Positions 33,721 through 42,699 of a DNA stretch of 64,000 nt are shown in pieces. Source of the DNA: an uncultured Oscillibacter sp. (lineage in GTDB: Bacteria > Bacillota > Clostridia > Oscillospirales > Oscillospiraceae); contig CAJUQM010000002.1 of the NCBI GenBank assembly GCA_910588005.1, positions 33,490 to 97,489 of the forward strand, given 5' to 3'. The notes beneath the pieces are model-generated. The model searched no databases. It was not told the origin of the DNA and saw nothing but the letters and a program-made list of their open reading frames with translations. A program made the translations under genes and the position numbers. Each line of letters begins with the position of its first letter. The stretch's first letter is position 1.

Positions 33721-33746
33721 GAGTGGACCTCAGGTCCGCTCTTTTT
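33721..33746 (+). terminator. Attenuator-like terminator in the rimP-nusA leader
   Basis: GAGTGGACC (33721-33729) pairs with GGTCCGCTC (33733-33741) around TCA and is followed at once by TTTTT. It begins about 20-25 bases into the predicted transcript and 60 bases before rimP. A terminator in this place suggests attenuation, plausibly by NusA acting on its own operon, which is inference. Confidence 0.82.
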
Positions 33747-33806
33747 GTTGGACTTTTCCCGTTGCCAAAATTCGAAAAATCAGTCAATAGATGGAGGCAG
33801 TCCCCC

Positions 33807-34268
33807 ATGAAAAAAATCACCGAGTTGACCGCCGAACTGGCGGCGCCCGCCATTGCGGAGGCCGGCTGCACCCTGTGGGATGTGGAGTATGTCAAGGAGG
33901 CCGGAACCTGGTATCTTCGGGTACTTTTGGATAAAGAAGGCGGCGTGGACATTCTGGACTGCGAGTCCGTCTCCCGGAAGCTCTCGGACCTGTTGGACGA
34001 GGCGGACCCGATTGAGGGCAGCTACACTCTGGAGGTGGGTTCCGCCGGGGCGGAGCGGGCGTTAAAGCGCCCTGGGGACTTTGCACGTTTTTTGGGCAGC
34101 CCCGTACTGGTGAAGCTCTACCGCGCCCGGGATGGACAGAAGGAGTTTGCGGGGACTCTGGCAGGGTATGACGAGGCCGCCGGGGACGTCTCCGTCACCG
34201 TGGGGGGGGAGACGCTGTGTTTTTCGAAGAGGGAGACCGCGTTGGTCCGGCTGCGGGTGGAGTTTTGA
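33807..34268 (+). CDS. rimP: Ribosome maturation factor RimP
   Basis: 153 residues. It assists 30S subunit assembly. Two domains are visible: an N-terminal alpha-beta domain (ITELTAELAAPAIAEAGCTLWDVEYVKEAGTWYL split over strands, DCESVSRKLSDLLD) and a C-terminal SH3-like barrel (VLVKLYR, EFAGTLAGYD). The normally conserved SSPGL(D/E)RPL segment reads GSAGAERALKRP here, a notable deviation. GGAGG is nine bases before the ATG. It is first in the nusA operon. Confidence 0.94.
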   Translation: MKKITELTAELAAPAIAEAGCTLWDVEYVKEAGTWYLRVLLDKEGGVDILDCESVSRKLSDLLDEADPIEGSYTLEVGSAGAERALKRPGDFARFLGSPVLVKLYRARDGQKEFAGTLAGYDEAAGDVSVTVGGETLCFSKRETALVRLRVEF

Positions 34269-34348
34269 ACCGCTGAGACGGACATTTGAGAGATTTTTTA
34301 AGAGATCAAGAGTGAGTATATAGAACGAATATAAAGGAGAGTCACGCC

Positions 34349-35506
34349 ATGAGAGGCAAGAAGCAGAAGGAACCCGCCGGGATGAACCCCGCGGAGATCT
34401 TTGCCGCGCTGGAGCTGCTGGAAAAGGAGCGGGGGATCCCCCAGACCTTTATGATGGATAAGATTATCCAGGCCATCACCACCGCGTACAAGCGGGACCA
34501 CGAGGGCGTGGAGAACGTCATTGTGGATGTGGATGAGGAGCACCGGGATTTAAAGATGTTCGTCCAGAAGAATGTGGTGGACGAGGAGGACTACGTGGAC
34601 CCCGCCAACGAGATGACGCTGGAGGAGGCCAAGGCCCTGTCCGCCAGGTATGAGATTGGCGACGTGGTGAACATTCCCGTGGACAAGATGGAGTTCGGCC
34701 GTATCGCCGCCGGGAACGGCAAGCAGGTCATTATCCAGGGCCTGCGGGAGGCCGAGCGGGGCATGGTGTATGACGAGTTCAACTCCAAGCAGCATGAGAT
34801 TCTCACCGGTGTGGTCACCCGGGTGGACCCCCGGAACGGCAATGTGTCGCTACGCATCGGCACCGGCACGGAGTCCACGGAGGCGCTGCTGATGAGCGGG
34901 GAACAGGTTCCCGGCGAGGACCTGGCAGAGGGTATGCATGTCAAGGTCTACGTGGTGGACGTCCGCCGCTCCACCCGGGGACCCCAGGTGCTGATCTCCC
35001 GCACCCACCCGGGGCTGGTAAAGCGCCTTTTCGAACTGGAGGTCCCGGAGATTTACGACGGCACCGTGGAGGTGAAGTCCATTGCCCGGGAGGCCGGCAG
35101 CCGCACGAAGATGGCGGTGTGGTCCAATGAGGAAAATGTGGATCCCATCGGCGCCTGCGTGGGACCCAAGGGACAGCGGGTGGCCGGCATTGTCGACGAG
35201 CTGCGGGGCGAAAAAATCGATATCATCAAGTACAGCGAAGATCCCGCCCAGTTTATCGCCGCCGCGCTGGCCCCTGCCGAGGTGGTGGACGTGTGGATGG
35301 CGGACGAGGGCAAGGCCTGCCGCTGCGTGGTGCCGGACGACCAGCTTTCCCTGGCCATTGGCAAGGAGGGGCAGAACGCCCGCCTGGCGGCCCGCCTGAC
35401 GGGGTATAAGATCGACATCAAGCCGGAGAGCTATCAGGACCCTGAGGAAGAGGAGCCGGCCGAGGCCGCCGTTACCGCGGAGGACGCGGAAAATCCGGAG
35501 GAGTGA
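34349..35506 (+). CDS. nusA: Transcription termination/antitermination factor NusA
   Basis: 385 residues, the short Firmicutes form without C-terminal acidic repeats. The N-terminal RNA-polymerase-binding domain (about 10-130) is followed by S1 (HEILTGVVTRVDPRNGNVSLRI), KH1 (EIYDGTVEVKSIAREAGSRTKMAVWS; VGPKGQRVAGI) and KH2 (SLAIGKEGQNARLAARLTG). It controls pausing, termination and antitermination. Two acidic stretches close the protein. AAAGGAGAG precedes the ATG. A 14-residue start (KKQKEPAG) is unusually basic. Confidence 0.97.
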   Translation: MRGKKQKEPAGMNPAEIFAALELLEKERGIPQTFMMDKIIQAITTAYKRDHEGVENVIVDVDEEHRDLKMFVQKNVVDEEDYVDPANEMTLEEAKALSARYEIGDVVNIPVDKMEFGRIAAGNGKQVIIQGLREAERGMVYDEFNSKQHEILTGVVTRVDPRNGNVSLRIGTGTESTEALLMSGEQVPGEDLAEGMHVKVYVVDVRRSTRGPQVLISRTHPGLVKRLFELEVPEIYDGTVEVKSIAREAGSRTKMAVWSNEENVDPIGACVGPKGQRVAGIVDELRGEKIDIIKYSEDPAQFIAAALAPAEVVDVWMADEGKACRCVVPDDQLSLAIGKEGQNARLAARLTGYKIDIKPESYQDPEEEEPAEAAVTAEDAENPEE

Positions 35507-35602
35507 AGAGACAAACGACAGGAGGGGGATGTGCTTCCCCCGTGAATGCCGCTCTAAAGATCTCTTATCTTTAATTTCTAAAAGAAAGGCGGTCCCAAAA
35601 AC

Positions 35603-35881
35603 ATGCCAAGAGTGAAAAAAATTCCCCAGCGGCAGTGCGTGGGCTGCCGGGAGATGAGGGATAAAAAGTCCCTGCTCCGGGTGGTGAAGTCCCCAGAGGG
35701 CCAAGTGAGCCTGGATTTCGGCGGGAAAAAACCGGGACGGGGCGCCTATGTATGCCATAACATCGCGTGCCTGCAAAAGGCCCGGAAGACACGGGCGCTG
35801 GAGCGGGCCTTTGAGGTGGCCATCCCACCGGAGGTCTATGACTCCATGGAGGCGGAATTGCGAGGTGCGGATGGAGAATAA
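35603..35881 (+). CDS. rnpM: YlxR-family RNA-binding protein (RnpM)
   Basis: 92 residues, DUF448 fold: RQCVGCREMRDKKSLLRVV at the start, then KKPGRGAYVCHNIACLQKA, with basic residues forming an RNA-binding surface. In Bacillus and Streptococcus this protein binds the RNase P RNA and modulates RNase P activity, hence RnpM. The gene is between nusA and ylxQ as in most Firmicutes. AAAGGCGG precedes the ATG, and its last 11 bases overlap ylxQ. Confidence 0.94.
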   Translation: MPRVKKIPQRQCVGCREMRDKKSLLRVVKSPEGQVSLDFGGKKPGRGAYVCHNIACLQKARKTRALERAFEVAIPPEVYDSMEAELRGADGE

Positions 35882-36479
35882 GCGGATTTTATCCCTGCTG
35901 GGTCTGGCCCTTCGGGGCGGAAACCTGGCGGTGGGAGAGGAGCCGGTGGAGGCGGCCGCCCGGGCCAAAGACGCCAGGATTCTGCTGCTGGCCGCCGATG
36001 CGGCGGCGGGTACCTGCCGTCGGGCGGAGCACTTTGCCCTGGCGGGTCAGTGCCTGTGGCTCCGAACGCCTTTCACCAAGGAGGAGCTGGGGGCGGCTCT
36101 GGGCCGCGCGTCGGTGGCGATGGCGGCGGTGACGGACACCGGCCTTGCCAACACCGTGGTTCACCGCCTGGCAGAGGGAGACCCTGTCCGCTATGGAGAG
36201 GCAGCCGCCCAGCTGGAGGTTAAGGCCCGCCGTGCCCAGCAGAGAAAGGCGGAGCGGCTGGCCCACGAGAAGAATGTCCGCCAGGGAAAGCGAAAGCCCG
36301 CCAATCCGCCGGAGCGCCCACCGAAAAAGGCGGCCTCCGCCGGGGAAAAGAGGGGCGTTCCACCCCGCGGGAGCTGGTTTAAAAGCAGCCGCCCCAGACC
36401 GGGGGCAAGGGCAAAATCCTATGCCCATAGCCACCCTGTGAAAAAGGGCAAGGGTTCCTTCCGTAAGCGGGAGGATTGA
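35871..36479 (+). CDS. L7Ae-family ribosomal-like protein YlxQ with a long basic C-terminal extension
   Basis: 202 residues, twice the usual ~100. Residues 1-105 are the L7Ae/L30e-type K-turn-binding fold (KRILSLLGLALRGGNLAVGEE, ARILLLAADAA, PFTKEELGAALGRASVAMAAVTD). Residues ~110-202 are a low-complexity tail rich in Lys, Arg, Pro and Ala (KARRAQQRKAERLAHEKN, KRKPANPPERPPKK) with no domain I recognise. The ATG at 35871 overlaps rnpM by 11 bases. The 204-base gap to infB holds nothing recognisable apart from short CCGG repeats. Confidence 0.88.
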   Translation: MENKRILSLLGLALRGGNLAVGEEPVEAAARAKDARILLLAADAAAGTCRRAEHFALAGQCLWLRTPFTKEELGAALGRASVAMAAVTDTGLANTVVHRLAEGDPVRYGEAAAQLEVKARRAQQRKAERLAHEKNVRQGKRKPANPPERPPKKAASAGEKRGVPPRGSWFKSSRPRPGARAKSYAHSHPVKKGKGSFRKRED

Positions 36480-36683
36480 GAACCCGTATTCGCAATTGCT
36501 GAGTACCGCCTGAGAGGTCTTTGGCCTGATTCCCCGCCGGATTTTCTCACTGTGCGGTGATGTCCGCGAAGATCGGTAGAGGACAATATCCCCGCTCATC
36601 CGGCATTTCCGGTTATGAATACAGGTTCCGAGTATTATTAAAAATTCCCAGCCCCCGGGTTGGAGCGTAACGAGGTGTTTTGA

Positions 36684-39155
36684 TTGGGTATTGAGAAATA
36701 CAGGGTCCATGAGGTGGCGAAAGACTTTGGCCTTCCCACTAAGACCATCACCGAAATTCTGACGAAGTATGTGGCTGCGCCAAAGAACCACATGCAGGTT
36801 TTGACGGATCACGAGCTGTCCGTGATCTTTGACTATCTGACTCAGAAAAATCCGGTCTCCAGCATCCAGACGATCTTTGCTGAGGGCCGGCAGGAGAAGA
36901 CGGAAGCCCCGGTGGAAAAGCCCGCTGAAAAGCCGGCCCAGCCGGCGGCCTCCGGCCAGCAGGGCAGAGGGGGACAGGCGGCGGTTTCCGGCAAGCCCGG
37001 CCAGCAGGGCCAGCGCCCCCAGGGTTCCGGGCAAAAGCCTCCCTCCAGCCAGCCGGCGGCCTCCGGCCAGCACGTGGCTTCCACCCAAAAGCCGGCTCCG
37101 GGCCAACAGCCGGCAAAGCCCGCGGGTCAAAAGCCGGCCGGCGGCCAGCAGCCCGCCAGCCGCGTGCCCCAGAAAAAGATTGTGGATACCCGCAAGGGCG
37201 GCGACGTGAACCTGGCCAAGTACGACGAGCGTTTAGAGACCCTGGGCGGCCAGCAGGGCGAGCGGATGCAGCGCCAGCAGCGCGGCGGCAAGGAAAAATT
37301 CCGGAATAACAGCCAGCGCCGGGGCGGCATGACTTTTTCCAACAAGCGCCGTCAGGATGAGGCGGAGAAAATGCGCCGCCTTCAGCTGGAGATTGCCAAA
37401 AAGGCGCCGCTTAAGGTCCAGATCCCAGACGAGATCAGTGTGGGCGAGCTGGCCTCCCGTATGAAAAAGACGGGAGCCGAGGTGGTTAAGGTACTGATGA
37501 AAAACGGGATCATGGCCTCCCTTCCTCAGATGATCGACTTTGACACCGCATCCTTCGTGGCGGAGGAGATGGGCTGCAAGGTGGAAAAAGAGGTGGTCGT
37601 CACCATCGAGGAAAAGCTGATCGACGATCACAAGGACGATGAGAAGGACCTGGTGCCCCGCGCTCCCGTGGTGGTGGTCATGGGCCACGTGGACCACGGC
37701 AAGACCTCTCTTCTGGATACCATCCGCGACACCTCTGTGGCCGCGGGAGAGGCCGGCGGCATTACCCAGCACATCGGCGCCTACCAGGTGCAGGTAAACG
37801 GCAAGCCCATTACCTTCCTGGATACGCCCGGCCACGAGGCCTTTACGTCGATGCGCGCCCGGGGCGCCATGATCACCGACATCGCCATTTTGATGGTGGC
37901 GGCGGACGATGGCATTATGCCCCAGACCATTGAATCCATCAACCACGCCAAAGCCGCCGGCATCCCCATCATCGTGGCGGTGAATAAGATCGATAAGGAG
38001 AACGCCAATCCCGACCGCGTTTTGCAGCAGCTGACGGAGCACGGCCTTGTGCCGGAGGACTGGGGCGGCGAGACGATCTGCTGCAAGGTTTCCGCCAAGA
38101 AGAACATCGGCATTGAAAGCCTGCTGGAGAACCTGGTGCTTTTGGCGGAGATTCAGGAGCTGAGAGCCAATCCCAACCGGGCGGGCCAGGGTACTGTGAT
38201 CGAGGCGAGGCTGGATAAGGGCCGCGGCCCTGTGGCCACGCTCCTGGTGCAGAATGGCACGCTGAGACAGGGGGACATCATCATCGCCGGAACCGCTGTC
38301 GGCCGCGTCCGCACCATGCTGGACTATAAGGGGAACCGCCTTGCCGAGGCTGGACCCTCCGTCCCTGTGGAGATTGCAGGTCTCAGCGAGGCGCCCACTG
38401 CCGGCAGTCCCTTCTTCGTTGTGGCGGATGAACGTATGGCCCGGGAGCTGGTGGAACAGCGCAAGGCCGAGGAGAAGGCCAAAGCCCTGGCTCCGGTACA
38501 GAAGGTCTCTCTGGAGAACCTGTTTGACCAGATCCAGGCCGGTGAGCGCAAGGAGCTGGCCCTGATTGTCAAGGCCGACGTCCAGGGCAGTGTGGAGGCC
38601 GTGAAGGCCTCGCTGGAAAAGCTCTCCAACGATGAGGTCAACGTCCGGGTAATCCACGGCGGCGTGGGAGCTGTCAGCGAGTCCGACGTGATGCTGGCCT
38701 CTTCCTCCAACGCCATTATCGTGGGCTTCAACGTTCGGCCGGACGCCGCCGCCCGGGACAGCGCCGCCCGGTCCAATGTGGATATGCGGATGTACCGGGT
38801 CATTTACGACTGTATTGACGAGATTACCGCCGCCATGAAGGGCATGCTGGCGCCCAAGTTCCGGGAGGTTATCCTGGGCCACGCGGAGATCCGGCAGACC
38901 TACAGAGTGTCCAGCGTGGGCACTGTGGCGGGATGTTACGTCCAAGACGGCAAAATCGTCCGGTCCTGCTCTGTCCGCATTGTGCGGGATGGCATCGTCA
39001 TCCACGAAGGCCAGCTGGCCTCCCTCCAGCGGTTCAAGGACGCTGCCAAGGAGGTCGCCAGCGGATATGAGTGCGGCATGACCATCGAGAAGTTTAACGA
39101 TATTAAAGAGGGCGACATCATTGAGGGATACACCATGGAGGAGATTCCCCAATAA
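36684..39155 (+). CDS. infB: Translation initiation factor IF-2
   Basis: 823 residues. It delivers fMet-tRNA to the 30S subunit and promotes subunit joining. The N-terminal helical domain (YRVHEVAKDFGLPTKTITEIL) is followed by a Gln/Pro/Ala/Gly-rich linker (about 75-200) and then the conserved core: G1 GHVDHGKT near residue 334, G3 DTPGHE, G4 NKID, G5 SAK, and the C1/C2 domains that bind formylmethionine (ECGMTIEKFNDIKEGD near the end). The start is TTG at 36684 with GAGGTG six bases before it. A terminator follows. Confidence 0.97.
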   Translation: MGIEKYRVHEVAKDFGLPTKTITEILTKYVAAPKNHMQVLTDHELSVIFDYLTQKNPVSSIQTIFAEGRQEKTEAPVEKPAEKPAQPAASGQQGRGGQAAVSGKPGQQGQRPQGSGQKPPSSQPAASGQHVASTQKPAPGQQPAKPAGQKPAGGQQPASRVPQKKIVDTRKGGDVNLAKYDERLETLGGQQGERMQRQQRGGKEKFRNNSQRRGGMTFSNKRRQDEAEKMRRLQLEIAKKAPLKVQIPDEISVGELASRMKKTGAEVVKVLMKNGIMASLPQMIDFDTASFVAEEMGCKVEKEVVVTIEEKLIDDHKDDEKDLVPRAPVVVVMGHVDHGKTSLLDTIRDTSVAAGEAGGITQHIGAYQVQVNGKPITFLDTPGHEAFTSMRARGAMITDIAILMVAADDGIMPQTIESINHAKAAGIPIIVAVNKIDKENANPDRVLQQLTEHGLVPEDWGGETICCKVSAKKNIGIESLLENLVLLAEIQELRANPNRAGQGTVIEARLDKGRGPVATLLVQNGTLRQGDIIIAGTAVGRVRTMLDYKGNRLAEAGPSVPVEIAGLSEAPTAGSPFFVVADERMARELVEQRKAEEKAKALAPVQKVSLENLFDQIQAGERKELALIVKADVQGSVEAVKASLEKLSNDEVNVRVIHGGVGAVSESDVMLASSSNAIIVGFNVRPDAAARDSAARSNVDMRMYRVIYDCIDEITAAMKGMLAPKFREVILGHAEIRQTYRVSSVGTVAGCYVQDGKIVRSCSVRIVRDGIVIHEGQLASLQRFKDAAKEVASGYECGMTIEKFNDIKEGDIIEGYTMEEIPQ

Positions 39156-39168
39156 TTGCGCATAATAG

Positions 39169-39202
39169 GGGCGGCGGCGGTGCCGCCGCCCTTTGATTTT
39201 TT
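39169..39202 (+). terminator. Terminator hairpin after infB
   Basis: GGGCGGCGGC pairs with GCCGCCGCCC around GGT, followed by TTTGATTTTTT. It may partly separate infB from rbfA, although the operon order continues. Confidence 0.85.
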
Positions 39203-39375
39203 ATATGTACAGTATGCAGTATGCGGCGGGCTATGGACGTAGCCGGTGTGACGGCATGAAGCCGGATCCGAAATCGCGGTTCATTGTCCCAAGCGTGCCG
39301 GACCCTGCGGGCAGGTTTCCAAGGAAGGACGGGATTCCCGGCACCTGCCGGGAATCAAGAAGGAGGCTATCTCTC

Positions 39376-39756
39376 ATGTCAAGCAATCGAATTGGACGGA
39401 TCAACGAGGAGATCCAGCGGGAGCTGGCGGACCAGCTTCGCCGTTTGAAGGACCCCCGGGTTTCCCAGGTGGGCATGGTTTCCATTACCCGGGTGGACAC
39501 CACCGGTGACCTGCGCTATGCCCGGGTCTATGTCAGCGTTCTGGATAAGGACCAGGAGAAAGGCGTTCTCAAGGGGTTGAAATCCGCCTCCGGCTTTTTG
39601 CGCAGGGAGCTGGGCCGCGCACTCCAGCTGCGTTACACGCCGGAGCTTCAGTTCATCGGCGACGACTCGATTCAGCACGGCGCCCATATTTTGGAGGTCC
39701 TGCGCCAAGTGGAACGGACAGATGAATCCCGCGGCGGCCCGGGGACAGAGGAGTGA
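39376..39756 (+). CDS. rbfA: 30S ribosome-binding factor RbfA
   Basis: 126 residues, a single KH-like domain: NRIGRINEEIQRELADQLRRLKDPRV start, VSITRVDTTGDLRYARVYVSVL, LKSASGFLRRELGRALQLRYTPEL and the family's closing DDSIQHGAHILEVL. It matures the 16S rRNA 5' end and helps in cold adaptation. AAGGAGG is nine bases before the ATG at 39376; a 183-base open stretch upstream in the same frame has no homology. Terminal residues are acidic and variable. Confidence 0.96.
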   Translation: MSSNRIGRINEEIQRELADQLRRLKDPRVSQVGMVSITRVDTTGDLRYARVYVSVLDKDQEKGVLKGLKSASGFLRRELGRALQLRYTPELQFIGDDSIQHGAHILEVLRQVERTDESRGGPGTEE

Positions 39757-39761
39757 GCCGT

Positions 39762-40718
39762 ATGTTGACGATTTCCGAAGCGGCGGCCCTGCTGCGGGAG
39801 TTTGACCATGTTTTAATTTTAACGCACATCCGGCCGGACGGAGATACCGTGGGCTGTGCCGCAGCCCTGTGCGCTGGACTGCGGGCGCTGGGCAAGACGG
39901 CGTATCTGCTGCCGAACCCGGGGCTGACGGATTCCACAGCTTCCTATTTTGCGCCCTATGCCGCTCCGGTGGGGTTTGTGCCGGACAGGGTGGTATCCAC
40001 AGATATTGCCGCGCTGACTCTGCTGCCGGACAATGCCAGGGACTATGGCGGCCGCATTGATTTGGCTGTGGATCACCATCCCTCTTTCGAGCGCTTTGGC
40101 AGGGCCAATATTGCCCGGCCGGAGGCTGCCGCCTGCGGGGAGCTGCTCTATGACATTTTGCGGGAGCTGGGACCCATCACGCCGGAGGTTGCTCTGCCCC
40201 TGTATGTGGCGGTCTCTACGGATACCGGCTGCTTTGCCTACGCCAATACCACTGCCAACACCCATAAGGTGGCGGCGGCGCTGATAGAGACGGGGATCGA
40301 CTACCGCACGGTAAATAAGGTGTTTTTCCGCACAAAGACCCGAAAGCGGATGCAGTTGGAGGGCGCCATGCTGGCTGCCTGTGAGTTCTACGACCGGGAC
40401 CGGGTGGCGGTGCTGTCCGTCCCCCTGTCCCTGATGGAGCAGTTCCGGGCCTCGGAGAGCGACGCCGAGGAGCTGTCCTCCCTGGGCGGCCAGATTCAGG
40501 GGGTAGACTGCGCCGTCACAATGCGGGAGCTGCGGCCGGATGTGTGGAAACTGTCTCTTCGCACTGGAGAGCGGATTAACGCAACGGAGGCTTGCCGGAT
40601 CTTAGGCGGCGGCGGACATGCGGCGGCGGCAGGCTGCACGGTAGAGGCACCTTGGACAGAGGCAAAACGGCGGATTTTAGACGCGGTTGCCCAGGTCGCG
40701 CCAGATTTTTTGAGATAG
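39762..40718 (+). CDS. nrnA: DHH-family nanoRNase/pAp phosphatase NrnA
   Basis: 318 residues. It degrades 2-5 nucleotide RNA fragments (and dephosphorylates pAp). DHH motifs: THIRPDGDTVG near residue 26, STDIA, VDHHPSFERFG (DHH) and the DHHA1 end ILGGGGHAAAAG. The ATG at 39762 with AGAGGAG eight bases before it is preferred to a GTG three codons earlier that overlaps the rbfA stop. The nusA-operon position after rbfA is conserved. Confidence 0.95.
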   Translation: MLTISEAAALLREFDHVLILTHIRPDGDTVGCAAALCAGLRALGKTAYLLPNPGLTDSTASYFAPYAAPVGFVPDRVVSTDIAALTLLPDNARDYGGRIDLAVDHHPSFERFGRANIARPEAAACGELLYDILRELGPITPEVALPLYVAVSTDTGCFAYANTTANTHKVAAALIETGIDYRTVNKVFFRTKTRKRMQLEGAMLAACEFYDRDRVAVLSVPLSLMEQFRASESDAEELSSLGGQIQGVDCAVTMRELRPDVWKLSLRTGERINATEACRILGGGGHAAAAGCTVEAPWTEAKRRILDAVAQVAPDFLR

Positions 40719-40820
40719 GAGTGGGGAGGACCGGATCTTTGACAATCCGCCGGTGCTGGACCAAGAGCGTGTCTGCGGGCAATGGCGCTTTTCATATTTC
40801 CGGCTTCCCTTTTGAATGGT

Positions 40821-41687
40821 ATGCCAAGTGGGATTTTAGTGATTGACAAACCCGCCGGATGGACTTCCATGGACGTGTGCGCCAAGCTGCGGGGGATTTT
40901 TCATGAGAAGCGGGTGGGCCATGGCGGAACCCTGGATCCCATGGCTACCGGTGTGCTGCCGGTGTTTGTGGGACAGGCGACCCGGGCCGTGGAGTTTGCG
41001 GAGAACAGCCGGAAAGAGTATATGGCGGGGCTGCGTCTGGGGCTGGTCACCGATACGCAGGACACGTCGGGCCAAACGCTGGAGAGCCGTCCCGCGGAGT
41101 TCTCCTGCGAAGAGGTGGAGTCCGCATTGGCCGGCTTCCGGGGGGAGATTCTGCAAATTCCACCGATGTATTCCGCGGTCAAGGTTCAGGGGAGAAAGCT
41201 CTACGAGCTGGCGCGAAAGGGCCAAGAGGTCGAGCGAAAGCCCCGGCCGGTGACCATCTATGACTTGGAGCTGCTGGGACAGGAGGGGGAGAGGGATTAT
41301 CTTCTCCGCTGTGTCTGCTCTAAAGGTACGTACATCCGCACTCTCTGCCATGACATTGGACAGGTTCTGGGCTGCGGCGGGGCGATGAGTTCCCTGCGCC
41401 GCACCATGGCGGCGGAATTTACTCTGGCGGACGCCGTGACCATCGAAGAGGTTCGGGAGCGGGGAGAGGCGCTGCTGCGGCCCATAGACAGCCTGTTTGT
41501 ACAGTATCCGGCCTTGACAGTCCGTTCGGCGGGAGTGGAGAAGCGGGTCCGCAACGGCGGCGATTTCACCGCTAAGGACGTAGCCGACGGGACCTACCGG
41601 GTCTACGGACGCGAGGGTGCTTTTTTGTGCCTGTCCCGGTCCAGCGGCGGCACAGTGACCGCCATAAAAAATTTTTTTGGAGCGTAA
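40821..41687 (+). CDS. truB: tRNA pseudouridine-55 synthase TruB
   Basis: 288 residues from ATG 40821. It makes pseudouridine 55 in the T-loop of tRNAs. ILVIDKPAGWTSMDVC start, catalytic Asp in GHGGTLDPMATGVLP, PPMYSAVKVQGRKLYELAR, and YIRTLCHDIG are all intact, with a C-terminal PUA-like region. Start choice is uncertain: no clear Shine-Dalgarno precedes either this ATG or the one at 40782 (13 codons earlier), though AGGAGTGGGGAGG lies at 40717-40729. ribF follows six bases later. Confidence 0.95.
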   Translation: MPSGILVIDKPAGWTSMDVCAKLRGIFHEKRVGHGGTLDPMATGVLPVFVGQATRAVEFAENSRKEYMAGLRLGLVTDTQDTSGQTLESRPAEFSCEEVESALAGFRGEILQIPPMYSAVKVQGRKLYELARKGQEVERKPRPVTIYDLELLGQEGERDYLLRCVCSKGTYIRTLCHDIGQVLGCGGAMSSLRRTMAAEFTLADAVTIEEVRERGEALLRPIDSLFVQYPALTVRSAGVEKRVRNGGDFTAKDVADGTYRVYGREGAFLCLSRSSGGTVTAIKNFFGA

Positions 41688-41693
41688 CCGGCC

Positions 41694-42596
41694 ATGAAGG
41701 AACGAGCCATTGCCCTGGGCTTTTTCGACGGGGTTCACCTGGGCCACGCCGCCCTTCTGCGGCGGGCTGTGGAGGCCGCCGCGGAACGGGGTGTTACTCC
41801 TGCGGTATTCACGTTTGACCGCCCCCCCAAAGAGGTGGTCACCGGCGTGCCCTGCCCGCTGATCAATTCCCCCGAGGACCGCCGGGACCTGGTTTTCCGG
41901 CTGTATGGGATCCGGGAGGTCATCATGGCCCCCTTTGACCGGGAGATGATGACCACCTCCTGGGAGGATTTTATTACAAGAATTCTGGTGGAGCGGTATC
42001 ATGCCGTCCATTTGGTGGCGGGGCACGACCACCGTTTTGGCCATAAAAACGCAGGTACGCCGGAGCTGCTGGCACAAAAATGTGCCCAGCTGGGGCTGGG
42101 ATGTGACATTATTCCCAAGGTGGAAATTGGGGGCGTTACCGTCAGCTCCACCTATATCCGCCGCCTGATTGAACTGGGGCAGACAGAGCGGGCCGCTCAG
42201 TTTTTGGGCCACCCGCATACCCTGACGGGCATCGTCCGCCACGGGCGGGGAGTGGGGTCCTCCCGCCTGTTTCCCACGGCGAATCTGGTGATTCCGCCCC
42301 GTGTTCTGGTTCCCAGTCACGGCGTTTATGTGACCCGGGTCTATCTTCCGGACGGAGAGGATTATGCCGCTGTCACCAACGTGGGGACCCGCCCCACGCT
42401 GGACAACGGAACAGATGTCACTGTGGAGGCCTGTATCTTGGATTTTGCGGGGGATCTATATGGGCAGACGCTGCGGGTGGAATTTTACCAGCACCTGCGG
42501 GACGAGATGCGGTTTGACTCTCTGGACGCGCTGCGGAACCGGATTGCGGCCGACGCGGAGACAACCCGCCGCTATTTTCAGGAGCGCTCCAAGTAG
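41694..42596 (+). CDS. ribF: Bifunctional riboflavin kinase/FMN adenylyltransferase
   Basis: 300 residues. The N-terminal FAD synthetase domain has the nucleotidyltransferase signature GFFDGVHLGH within the first 20 residues and SSTYIRRLI; the C-terminal flavokinase domain has SRLFPTANL, GVYVTRV and TNVGTRPTLD. It converts riboflavin to FMN and FAD. The protein starts directly at the catalytic domain, a slightly shorter N-terminus than Bacillus RibC. It is the last gene of the nusA operon, ended by a strong terminator. Confidence 0.96.
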   Translation: MKERAIALGFFDGVHLGHAALLRRAVEAAAERGVTPAVFTFDRPPKEVVTGVPCPLINSPEDRRDLVFRLYGIREVIMAPFDREMMTTSWEDFITRILVERYHAVHLVAGHDHRFGHKNAGTPELLAQKCAQLGLGCDIIPKVEIGGVTVSSTYIRRLIELGQTERAAQFLGHPHTLTGIVRHGRGVGSSRLFPTANLVIPPRVLVPSHGVYVTRVYLPDGEDYAAVTNVGTRPTLDNGTDVTVEACILDFAGDLYGQTLRVEFYQHLRDEMRFDSLDALRNRIAADAETTRRYFQERSK

Positions 42597-42629
42597 GTGC
42601 ATAAAGTGCCGGCCAAAATAGAATGCGAA

Positions 42630-42664
42630 AAAAGCAGGCAGACACTATGTGTCTGCCTGCTTTT
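42630..42664. terminator. Bidirectional terminator between ribF and the convergent gene
   Basis: AAAAGCAGGCAGACAC pairs perfectly with GTGTCTGCCTGCTTTT around TAT, a 16-bp stem with A/T tracts at both ends. Confidence 0.95.
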
Positions 42665-42699
42665 ATGACAATGAGCCGGCGGTGGAACAGGTTAAAATT

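Noticed and set aside
37233..39152. A 639-codon minus-strand frame opposite infB
   Set aside because: Shadow of infB, no signal or domain.
39193..39375. N-terminal extension of rbfA by 61 codons
   Set aside because: It lacks homology and a Shine-Dalgarno; AAGGAGG before 39376 and the family start agree on the shorter form.
40739..40846. Possible 35-codon peptide from a TTG behind AGGAGTGGGGAGG, overlapping truB
   Set aside because: No conserved feature; the Shine-Dalgarno may belong to truB or be accidental, so it is not listed as a gene.
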